DNA of 5,113 nt from CAIJXO01 sp041308645. GTDB taxonomy: Bacteria; Patescibacteriota; Minisyncoccia; Phycocordibacterales; GWA1-40-21. The stretch is from NCBI GenBank assembly GCA_041308645.1, contig JBFZBC010000033.1, positions 1 to 5,113 of the forward strand. Direction: 5' to 3'. Position 1 is the stretch's first letter. Every line of letters starts with the position of its first letter. Shown one piece after another: positions 1 to 4,132 of the stretch. Position numbers and translations under genes: made by a program. The notes under the pieces are model-generated. The model ran no database searches. It was not told the DNA's origin and was given only the letters and a program-made list of their open reading frames with translations.

Positions 1-26
1 GACGATAAGGCCATTATTAAATTATT

Positions 27-44
27 AAGGACTCCGTCCTAGTC
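27..44 (+). repeat. Direct repeat A, copy 1
   Basis: The word AAGGACTCCGTCCTAGTC recurs at 235-251 with one deletion and one substitution. The copy contains a small dyad, AGGAC-TCC-GTCCT (28-40). Confidence 0.55.
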
Positions 45-182
45 ACAAGTCAAAGTTTTCTAGCTTTGCTTGCTGACCCCTTCTCGCGCCGTCGCGCTCC
101 GATCTTGCAATTTGGGTCACATATAATTTTCTGTTGAAAATTTACGCCGACCCCGACTCCTTCACCTTCGTTCAGTCCGTCT

Positions 183-210
183 TTGAATTTGGGTACCAAC
201 CCAAATTCAA
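183..210. repeat. Perfect 12-bp hairpin
   Basis: TTGAATTTGGGT (183-194) and ACCCAAATTCAA (199-210) are exact reverse complements separated by ACCA. This is the strongest perfect stem in the left island. No T-tract follows on either strand, so it does not look like an intrinsic terminator. The arms share the TTTGGGT word with 111-117, so alternative pairings are possible. Confidence 0.75.
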
Positions 211-234
211 CCCTTCCCAAATTTCAACCTTTCA

Positions 235-251
235 AAGGCTCCGTCCTAATC
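235..251 (+). repeat. Direct repeat A, copy 2
   Basis: The word AAGGCTCCGTCCTAATC is the partner of 27-44. Its GGCTCCGTCC core (237-246) is also partly complementary to GGACGATGAGGCC at 286-298. The segment 237-298 could therefore fold into one arm, with the GC hairpin GCCCG-CGGA-CGGGC (260-273) inside it. Confidence 0.55.
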
Positions 252-286
252 GATAGCCTGCCCGCGGACGGGCTTTGACGGCCAGG

Positions 287-308
287 GACGATGAGGCCAA
301 TATATAAA
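287..308 (+). repeat. Direct repeat B, copy 2 (copy 1 at 1-21)
   Basis: GACGATGAGGCCAATATATAAA closely matches GACGATAAGGCCATTATTAAA at 1-21. The copies differ by a few substitutions and one inserted base. In both places a GC-rich half runs into an AT-rich half, so the repeat marks the edge of the island. Confidence 0.5.
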
Positions 309-338
309 GCAAAATAGCTTTATATTAAAAATAATATA
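302..338. repeat. Overlapping AT-rich hairpins
   Basis: ATATAAAGC (302-310) pairs with GCTTTATAT (317-325) around a 6-base loop. TATATTA (321-327) pairs with TAATATA (332-338). The two stems share bases and exclude each other. They lie just outside the GC-rich island. An AT-rich background makes such dyads more likely by chance, and no function can be read from them. Confidence 0.45.
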
Positions 339-363
339 GCATTTTTTACTAAAAATTCAAAAT

Positions 364-404
364 AAAAAAAAGACGCTCAGCTACAAGTAGCGAGAGCGTC
401 TTTT
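364..404 (-). terminator. Strong intrinsic terminator of the 89-aa gene
   Basis: AAAAGACGCTC (368-378) is the exact reverse complement of GAGCGTCTTTT (394-404). Inside the stem, GCTAC (380-384) faces GTAGC (387-391), giving a second helix beyond a small internal loop. Read on the minus strand, the stem is followed by an unbroken T run (371-364), then A and TTTT. It lies about 19 bases after the stop of the 89-aa gene. On the plus strand a shorter T run (401-404) follows, so weak two-way action is possible. Confidence 0.88.
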
Positions 405-422
405 GTGAGGGAGGTGATTAGG

Positions 423-692
423 TCAAGCCATTGAGCTATTCTGATACCACAGCTTATTTTTTATCAAAGGATGAGATTTAGGAATAGGAGAGAGAGGCTT
501 AAGCCGTGCCTGCCTTCTTTTATTCTTTTCACGCCCTCTTGTTTCTATCATCAAAATTGAAATTTGATAGAATAGGTCTTCGTCGTGGATTTTATATTTC
601 TTAAATACTTCATCAATTATCTTTATTGTTTCTATAGTAATTAATTCAGCTTGTCTTTTAAGACATTCTTGAAGCAATCTTTCTTTGTTCAT
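423..692 (-). CDS. Hypothetical 89-aa basic-tailed protein
   Basis: I do not recognise the family of this 89-residue protein. Residues 1-50 look like two amphipathic helices rich in Lys, Glu, Ile and Leu (for example QECLKRQAELITIETIKIIDEVF at residues 8-30, paraphrased by position). Residues 52-65 are strongly basic (RGREKNKRRQ...), and the tail to 89 carries several prolines and ends in KLWYQNSSMA. There is no signal peptide or membrane segment. The single Cys is at residue 10. A basic patch after a helical region fits nucleic-acid or ribosome binding, but that is a guess. The gene is real on context: a textbook promoter (755-784), a full SD four bases before ATG, and a strong terminator right behind the TGA stop. 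It is therefore a self-contained unit that should be well expressed. Confidence 0.75.
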   Translation of the reverse strand: MNKERLLQECLKRQAELITIETIKIIDEVFKKYKIHDEDLFYQISILMIETRGREKNKRRQARLKPLSPIPKSHPLIKNKLWYQNSSMA

Positions 693-696
693 TCGG

Positions 697-706
697 ACCT
701 CCTTTG
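697..706 (-). promoter_or_regulatory. Strong Shine-Dalgarno of the 89-aa gene
   Basis: On the minus strand CAAAGGAGGT sits four bases before the ATG at 692. It matches nearly the full anti-SD of 16S rRNA and fixes the start. No comparable SD precedes yqeY, rmuC, rplU, the 168-aa gene or recR, so this gene is the exception in the window. Confidence 0.88.
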
Positions 707-728
707 AAATTTTATTACGTTAAAGAAC

Positions 729-757
729 AATTGTATAGGAATTAGTCTATAGCAATT
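729..757. repeat. Inverted repeat across the start site of the 89-aa gene
   Basis: AATTGTATAG (729-738) and CTATAGCAATT (747-757) are reverse complements apart from one extra G in the second arm. The dyad overlaps the -10 box at 755-760 and covers the expected transcription start near 748. It could be an operator for a repressor or a hairpin at the 5' end of the mRNA. Neither role is proven. Confidence 0.5.
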
Positions 758-784
758 ATACACTACATATATGGAAATTGTCAA
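755..784 (-). promoter_or_regulatory. Consensus sigma-70-type promoter of the 89-aa gene
   Basis: On the minus strand the sequence reads TTGACA (784-779), an 18-base spacer, then TATAAT (760-755). Both hexamers are perfect consensus. Transcription should start near 748, leaving a leader of about 55 bases before the ATG. The promoter sits in the gap downstream of the yqeY stop, so the 89-aa gene does not depend on yqeY transcription. Confidence 0.87.
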
Positions 785-797
785 GTACAAAATTGGG

Positions 798-1253
798 CTA
801 GTTAAATAGGCTTTCAACCACTTCTTTTACATCATTACCGTCTGCCTTACCTTTAAATTCCTTCATTAGTGAACCCATAAATTTACCTAGACCAGCTTTA
901 TCTGTAATATTCATTTCAGCTTTCTTAGATATGGCAATTTTCCTTATTTCATCCTTACTCATAGCTTGTGGTAGGAAGGTCTCCAAAATTTTTAATTCGG
1001 ATTGCTCAACTTCTACTAGGTCCATCCTATTTCCTTTAGTAAATTGATCAATAGAATCTTTTCTTTGTTTAACAGACCTTTTTATGACATTTATGGCAAT
1101 ATCATCAGTTACTTCATCTTGTGGTTTTTTTCCTTTCGCCACCAGCTCATTTGTAAAGCCGGCTAAAAGACCTCGGAGAACAGTAAGTCTAAGTGTATTT
1201 TTTGCTTTCATTGCCTCCTTAATTCCATTTTGTATGACTTGTTGTAGTGACAT
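798..1253 (-). CDS. GatB/YqeY domain protein
   Basis: This 151-residue protein has the usual length and order of the stand-alone YqeY family, which is related to the tRNA-binding tail domain of GatB, a subunit of the amidotransferase that corrects misacylated Gln/Asn tRNAs. The N-terminus (IKEAMKAKNTLRLTVLRGLL, residues 11-30) is the typical opening helix. FLPQAMS (93-99) and GKFMGSLMKEFKGKADG (123-139) are the family's hallmark segments. The cellular role of free YqeY is not settled; tRNA binding is the usual suggestion. The start at 1253 puts the family N-terminus in the right place, yet no SD precedes it, only AT-rich sequence. A possible -10 (TATATT, 1282-1277 on the minus strand) has no good -35. 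No hairpin terminator follows the TAG, so read-through into the 89-aa gene is possible. Confidence 0.93.
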   Translation of the reverse strand: MSLQQVIQNGIKEAMKAKNTLRLTVLRGLLAGFTNELVAKGKKPQDEVTDDIAINVIKRSVKQRKDSIDQFTKGNRMDLVEVEQSELKILETFLPQAMSKDEIRKIAISKKAEMNITDKAGLGKFMGSLMKEFKGKADGNDVKEVVESLFN

Positions 1254-1324
1254 ATATATTAATTTAATTAGCTTTTAATATATTAATACTACCATATTTT
1301 TATTGGGGCTGGTATAATGTCTGC
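1254..1324. other. Divergent yqeY/rmuC intergenic region
   Basis: This 71-base AT-rich gap must hold the start signals of both neighbours. It contains a perfect 12-bp palindrome TTAATATATTAA (1275-1286) and a second dyad TAATT-T-AATTA (1260-1270). Either could be an operator, but palindromes are frequent in such AT-rich DNA. The rmuC -10 lies at its right end. Confidence 0.5.
1310..1318 (+). promoter_or_regulatory. Extended -10 promoter of rmuC
   Basis: TGGTATAAT is a perfect extended -10 (TGn plus TATAAT at 1313-1318). No good -35 is visible 16-18 bases upstream, which is normal for extended -10 promoters. Only six bases separate the hexamer from the rmuC ATG, so the expected start site is at or next to the A of ATG and the mRNA would be leaderless. 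Confidence 0.8.
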
Positions 1325-2401
1325 ATGAATATAATTTTAGTCGTAGTTTTGGTAGTAATTTTAATTATCAATGGTTTTTTGGTCTGGCTTTTACTTAGGA
1401 AAAGAGCACCGGAGGATAAGAAGGATGATATTGGCTTAAACCTCATATTACAGCAGATCAATGAGTTAAATAGGACGGTAGATAACAAGATGAGCGAGTC
1501 AGCTCGTCATATGAATGAGTCAATTCGAAATCAGTTTAGTGAATCATCTAAATTAATTAAGGATGTGACTCAAGGTTTAACCAAACTAGACGAGACAAAT
1601 AGGCAAGTGGTGTCCTTTACTGACCAGCTCCAATCACTACAGGATATTTTAAAAAATCCAAAACAGCGGGGGATTTTAGGTGAATATTATTTGGAAACTC
1701 TTTTAAAAAATGTATTACCACCGGGAAGTTTTGAGATGCAATATAAATTAGGAAAAGATGAAGAGGGTAATGATTTAATTCCTGATGCTGTGGTTTTTGT
1801 AAAGGAGAAAATTATACCCGTAGACTCAAAATTTTCCCTAGAAAATTATAATAAAATAATTGAACAAAAAGATCCAGTAGAAAAGGAGAAACTAGAAAAA
1901 CTTTTTGTTAATGATTTAAAGAATAGGATAACTGAGACCTCAAAATATATTCAGCCAAGTAAGGGGACAATGGATTTTGCTTTTATGTTTATTCCGCACG
2001 AGGCTATCTATTATGATTTATTAATAAATAAAATTGGCGCATTGAAGGAGGAAACGGAAAGTTTGATTCAAAGAGCTGCTTCTAAATATAAAGTGATTAT
2101 TGTCTCACCTACATCATTTTTAGCTTATTTGCAGACGGTTTTACAAGGGCTTAAAGCGATGCAAATTGAAGAGTCGGCTAAAGATATCGTAAAACGAGTG
2201 GGAGAGCTTACTATTCACTTAAAAAAGTATGCGGAGAAATATGACAAGCTAGGCAAGTCATTGGTCACGGTTGTAAATCAATATACGGATGGATCCAAGG
2301 AATTTAAGAAGATTGATAAAGATATTGTAAGGATTACTGAAGGTGAAAAAGCTCTGGGTTATGAACCTTTGGAACTCGAAAAGCCGGAAATTGAGGAATA
2401 G
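1325..2401 (+). CDS. rmuC: RmuC family DNA recombination protein
   Basis: RmuC proteins limit DNA inversions between short inverted repeats and are predicted nucleases of the PD-(D/E)xK type. This 358-residue protein has the expected layout. A hydrophobic segment at residues 3-24 is followed by RKR and looks like an N-in or signal-anchor helix. A helical, likely coiled-coil stretch runs from about 38 to 105, and the RmuC domain from about 108 to 335. Key residues are E120 in GILGE, D154 in IPDAVV, and D167 and K169 in PVDSKF, spaced as in the predicted nuclease core. FMFIPHEAIYYDLL (220-233) and VIIVSPTSFLAYLQTV (257-272) are also typical. It is shorter than the E. coli protein, mainly in the coiled coil. 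The ATG at 1325 lies six bases after a TATAAT, so translation is probably leaderless. Its position beside recR and dnaB fits replication and repair, although they do not share an operon. Confidence 0.95.
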   Translation: MNIILVVVLVVILIINGFLVWLLLRKRAPEDKKDDIGLNLILQQINELNRTVDNKMSESARHMNESIRNQFSESSKLIKDVTQGLTKLDETNRQVVSFTDQLQSLQDILKNPKQRGILGEYYLETLLKNVLPPGSFEMQYKLGKDEEGNDLIPDAVVFVKEKIIPVDSKFSLENYNKIIEQKDPVEKEKLEKLFVNDLKNRITETSKYIQPSKGTMDFAFMFIPHEAIYYDLLINKIGALKEETESLIQRAASKYKVIIVSPTSFLAYLQTVLQGLKAMQIEESAKDIVKRVGELTIHLKKYAEKYDKLGKSLVTVVNQYTDGSKEFKKIDKDIVRITEGEKALGYEPLELEKPEIEE

Positions 2402-2532
2402 CAAAAAGTTCCCTTTTTCACCACATCCTTTTCCGGGTACGAATTTTTTCTTCTAAAAAAATTCTCAGTTTTCGGCTCAGCCAGCCTCAAAAGTCCCTCC
2501 AAAGGAAGATGGTTCAACTGGAACTTTTTGCT
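2400..2532. repeat. 133-bp imperfect palindrome between rmuC and rplU
   Basis: The outer arms AGCAAAAAGTTCC (2400-2412) and GGAACTTTTTGCT (2520-2532) are exact reverse complements. The centre is another perfect stem, GAATTTTTT (2441-2449) with AAAAAATTC (2456-2464). Between these the two sides still resemble each other: the left ATCCTTTTCCGGG parallels the complement of the right side, TTCCTTTGGAGGG. The right side carries roughly 25 extra bases. A partial third copy of the arm, AAAAGTCCC, sits at 2489-2497. The element starts on the last bases of rmuC and ends just before the rplU promoter. It may act as an rmuC 3' hairpin or be a small mobile or REP-like palindrome. Confidence 0.6.
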
Positions 2533-2535
2533 TCC

Positions 2536-2563
2536 TTGCTTTTTTAAATATTTCGTGTAATAT
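2536..2563 (+). promoter_or_regulatory. rplU promoter, leaderless spacing
   Basis: TTGCTT (2536-2541) is followed by a 16-base spacer and TGTAATAT, whose hexamer TAATAT lies at 2558-2563. Seven bases then lead to the rplU ATG, so the transcript should begin at or beside the A of the start codon. No SD is present (TTGTCTTT precedes ATG). Confidence 0.65.
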
Positions 2564-2570
2564 TGTCTTT

Positions 2571-2888
2571 ATGGAATTTGCTGTGATAAAAACTGGAGGA
2601 AAACAATACAAAGTCGCTGTGGGCGATAGTGTTAAAATTGAGAAAATAACTGGTGATTTCAAGGAAGGTGATAAGGTCACTTTTGATAAGGTTTTATTGG
2701 TAGATAATGGTAAAGACACTACTATTGGTACCCCCACCATCAAAGGAGCAGTGGTGAAAGCAACATTGGAAGAAATCGGCCGAGCCCAGAAAATTACCGT
2801 CATTCACTACAAGCAAAAGTCCCGCTATTTCAAGAAAAACGGACATCGTCAACCTTTTTTTAAGGTAAAAATTGACGCGATTAAATAA
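2571..2888 (+). CDS. rplU: 50S ribosomal protein L21
   Basis: L21 binds 23S rRNA in the large ribosomal subunit. The 105-residue length is standard. The protein opens with the family signature FAVIKTGGKQYKV (residues 3-15), continues with the EGDKVTFDKVLLV strand (32-44) and GTPTIKGAVV (53-62), and ends with the RNA-binding RYFKKNGHRQPFFKVKI (85-101). The start at 2571 fits the family exactly. In most bacteria rplU is followed by rpmA (L27). Here an intrinsic terminator overlaps the stop codon and an unrelated gene follows, so rplU stands alone. With a leaderless mRNA there is no space for the 5' leader control seen upstream of rplU in some other bacteria. Confidence 0.97.
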   Translation: MEFAVIKTGGKQYKVAVGDSVKIEKITGDFKEGDKVTFDKVLLVDNGKDTTIGTPTIKGAVVKATLEEIGRAQKITVIHYKQKSRYFKKNGHRQPFFKVKIDAIK

Positions 2889-2910
2889 AACCGCTTTCTA
2901 GCGGTTTTTT
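2887..2910 (+). terminator. Intrinsic terminator of rplU
   Basis: AAAACCGCT (2887-2895) and AGCGGTTTT (2900-2908) form a perfect 9-bp stem with a TTCT loop, followed by T to 2910. The stem begins within the TAA stop of rplU (2886-2888), so the terminator is fused to the end of the gene. Confidence 0.9.
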
Positions 2911-2911
2911 G

Positions 2912-2920
2912 TGATATAAT
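2912..2920 (+). promoter_or_regulatory. Extended -10 promoter of the 168-aa gene
   Basis: TGATATAAT is a perfect extended -10 (TATAAT at 2915-2920) that begins two bases after the T run of the rplU terminator. The -35 position falls inside the terminator stem and does not match consensus. The start would be near 2927, leaving about 24 bases of AT-rich leader without an SD. A nearer alternative, TAAAAT at 2935-2940, would give a leader of only a few bases. Confidence 0.65.
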
Positions 2921-2950
2921 TACCGTATTACTAGTAAAATAAATAATATT

Positions 2951-3457
2951 ATGAAATTTGAGCAGAAATCAACAGTGAATCAAGAAGAGATTGAAACAAA
3001 CGATAATGAAACTGGTGAAGGAAATGCAGCTTTGAATGTTATTAAAGAAAGAATACAAAAGGTTAAGGCGACTAAAGATCAAATTAAAGCACTTCAGGGA
3101 CAAATTGAGGTTTGGCAGGATTCGTCTCCGGCTGACCACAGTGATTTTAATAGATATAACTCGATCATCGAGACTGAAACCCGTGAGGCTTTAAAAGAAA
3201 TAGGTCAACTATTTGATTCACTTGATAGTGATATTGTCGAGGCGGCCAAAGCAAAATATAAGGAACAAGTAGAAGAAAAAAAGGCAGTTGGTAGTGTTGA
3301 TGATTTAGTAAAAAAAATCAGAAGAAGTGTAGATAATGTCAGGCGAGAAGCTCTAAGTGGTCTTGTTCCTGATTTGCGGGAAGTGACCAGATCAAATGAT
3401 TTAAGGGAAAAAGTATCTATCCCAGTAGATTTGATCTTGGATCTAAAAAGACTTTAA
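2951..3457 (+). CDS. Hypothetical 168-aa helical protein
   Basis: I cannot place this protein in a known family. It has 168 residues, no Cys, no signal peptide and no membrane segment. Residues 1-27 are acidic, polar and probably disordered (NQEEIETNDNETGEG at 10-24). From about 28 to 150 the sequence reads as three charged helices: 28-56, 70-112 (EALKEIGQLFDSLDSDIVEAAKAKY within it) and 115-150. They are joined by short breaks at SSPADHS (58-64) and AVGSVDD (112-118). The C-terminus is VSIPVDLILDLKRL. A cytoplasmic helical bundle or coiled-coil scaffold is the most that can be said. It has its own promoter and no SD, and its stop codon directly abuts that of recR on the other strand. Base composition resembles its neighbours. 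Confidence 0.8.
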   Translation: MKFEQKSTVNQEEIETNDNETGEGNAALNVIKERIQKVKATKDQIKALQGQIEVWQDSSPADHSDFNRYNSIIETETREALKEIGQLFDSLDSDIVEAAKAKYKEQVEEKKAVGSVDDLVKKIRRSVDNVRREALSGLVPDLREVTRSNDLREKVSIPVDLILDLKRL

Positions 3458-4075
3458 TTATTTTCTATTTTCTAGGGCGGATTTAATAGTATCAGAATCT
3501 GAATATTCTAGTTCAGTACCAGTGGAGAGTCCGCGTCCCAAATGTGACACTTTAATATTATATTTTTTAATAATTGGAGTCAGGATTTGTATAACAAAAT
3601 TCGCAGTATATTCACTTTCCGGATTAATACTGAAACCTAAAATAATTTCCTTTAGATTATTTTCTGCTTTAGTTTCTATTGTCTTTAATAATTCTCTAGT
3701 ACGAATTCTTGTCTCGGGATTTTTTTCTAAAATCGGTACTGTACCACCTAAAACAAAATATTTTCCATTGAAAGAGTGACTTTTCTCAATATTTTCTAAA
3801 TCAATATCACGGCAAACAACCATCAAAGAATTAATATTACGATTTTTATTTTTACAAATATCACACAAACTAGTAGTTTGCTTGTTTTTAGTAAAATAGC
3901 GGAAGCACTCTACACATATTTGTATTTCGTTTGGTAATTCTTTTATTAAAGTTGAAAAATCCTTTAAATAATTTTTATTTTTCTTAAGTAAAAAATAAAC
4001 AAAGCGCTTAGCTTGGCGGGGTCCAATACCTGGAAAACTCTTAAATATTTCTATAAGTTTTTCTATTGCATCCAT
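3458..4075 (-). CDS. recR: Recombination mediator protein RecR
   Basis: RecR works with RecO (and RecF) to load RecA on gapped, SSB-coated DNA. This 205-residue protein has the family's usual length and order. A helix-hairpin-helix comes first (FPGIGPRQAKRFVYFLL, 14-30), then a four-Cys zinc site (C54, C57, C71, C74). The Toprim domain follows (about 81-165, with FNGKYFVLGG at 102-111), and then the closing GRGLSTGTELEYSDSDT motif (180-196). One oddity stands out: at the first Toprim position, where E. coli has CVVES, this protein has MVVCR, so Cys88 replaces the usual Glu. RecR is not catalytic, so function need not be lost. The gene lies 36 bases downstream of dnaB with its own promoter. 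A -10 box six bases before ATG suggests leaderless translation. dnaX and ybaB, common recR neighbours, are absent here. Confidence 0.95.
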   Translation of the reverse strand: MDAIEKLIEIFKSFPGIGPRQAKRFVYFLLKKNKNYLKDFSTLIKELPNEIQICVECFRYFTKNKQTTSLCDICKNKNRNINSLMVVCRDIDLENIEKSHSFNGKYFVLGGTVPILEKNPETRIRTRELLKTIETKAENNLKEIILGFSINPESEYTANFVIQILTPIIKKYNIKVSHLGRGLSTGTELEYSDSDTIKSALENRK

Positions 4076-4081
4076 AATCTA

Positions 4082-4110
4082 AGTGTAAAGCCAAAATGGT
4101 AAAAAGTAAA
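4082..4110 (-). promoter_or_regulatory. recR promoter, leaderless spacing
   Basis: On the minus strand TTTACT (4110-4105), a 17-base spacer and TACACT (4087-4082) fit a sigma-70-type promoter, with about four of six matches in each hexamer. Six bases separate the -10 from the recR ATG, the same leaderless spacing as at rmuC. No SD precedes recR. Confidence 0.5.
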
Positions 4111-4132
4111 ATTAAAAGACCTCAGCGTCTTT
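4098..4132 (-). terminator. Possible dnaB terminator overlapping its last codons
   Basis: On the minus strand AAAGAC (4132-4127), a GCTGAG loop and GTCTTT (4120-4115) form a 6-bp stem inside the last codons of dnaB (K-D-A-E-V-F). It is followed at once by TTAATTTTACTTTTTACC. The stem is short but the U-rich tail is good. It would separate dnaB from recR, whose promoter overlaps the tail. Confidence 0.4.

Larger units (their letters stand above)
1..300. repeat. GC-rich intergenic island of degenerate repeats and hairpins
   Basis: This 300-base stretch holds no credible gene. It is much richer in GC than the rest of the window: 35 of 60 bases at 61-120 and 39 of 60 at 241-300 are G or C, against 8 of 60 at 301-360. 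Two short motifs each occur twice. One is AAGG(A)CTCCGTCCTARTC at 27-44 and 235-251; the other is GACGATRAGGCCA followed by an AT-rich run at 1-21 and 287-308. GACCCC-led, C-rich segments recur at 75-100 and 150-180, and TTTGGGT/ACCCAAA words recur at 111-117, 190-194, 199-205 and 216-221. Several short inverted repeats lie inside, for example 125-131/136-142 and 260-264/269-273. The pattern suggests an interspersed intergenic repeat family with at least two degenerate units; the left edge may be cut by the window. Its function is unknown. Confidence 0.6.

Noticed and set aside
256..283. tRNA-like fold around the GC-rich hairpin
   Set aside because: There is no cloverleaf, no T-loop signature and no acceptor stem; only a 5-bp stem and weak outer pairing.
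1..300. CRISPR array
   Set aside because: The repeats are degenerate, few and irregularly spaced (about 208 and 286 bases apart), with no unit-spacer pattern and no cas gene.
407..420. Start of a plus-strand gene after the GGGAGGTGAT sequence
   Set aside because: No ATG, GTG or TTG lies at a suitable distance, and the downstream frame soon hits a stop.
1084..1278. Plus-strand open frame of 64 codons
   Set aside because: It is antisense to the conserved N-terminal half of yqeY.
1300..1488. Minus-strand open frame of 62 codons
   Set aside because: It is antisense to the rmuC start and membrane anchor; the hydrophobic content mirrors that segment.
2477..2803. Minus-strand open frame of 108 codons
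   Set aside because: It lies mostly antisense to rplU, whose L21 identity is certain, and its tail falls in the palindrome. It has no SD or promoter.
3522..3779. Plus-strand open frame of 85 codons
   Set aside because: It is antisense to the recR Toprim region, with no SD or recognisable domain.
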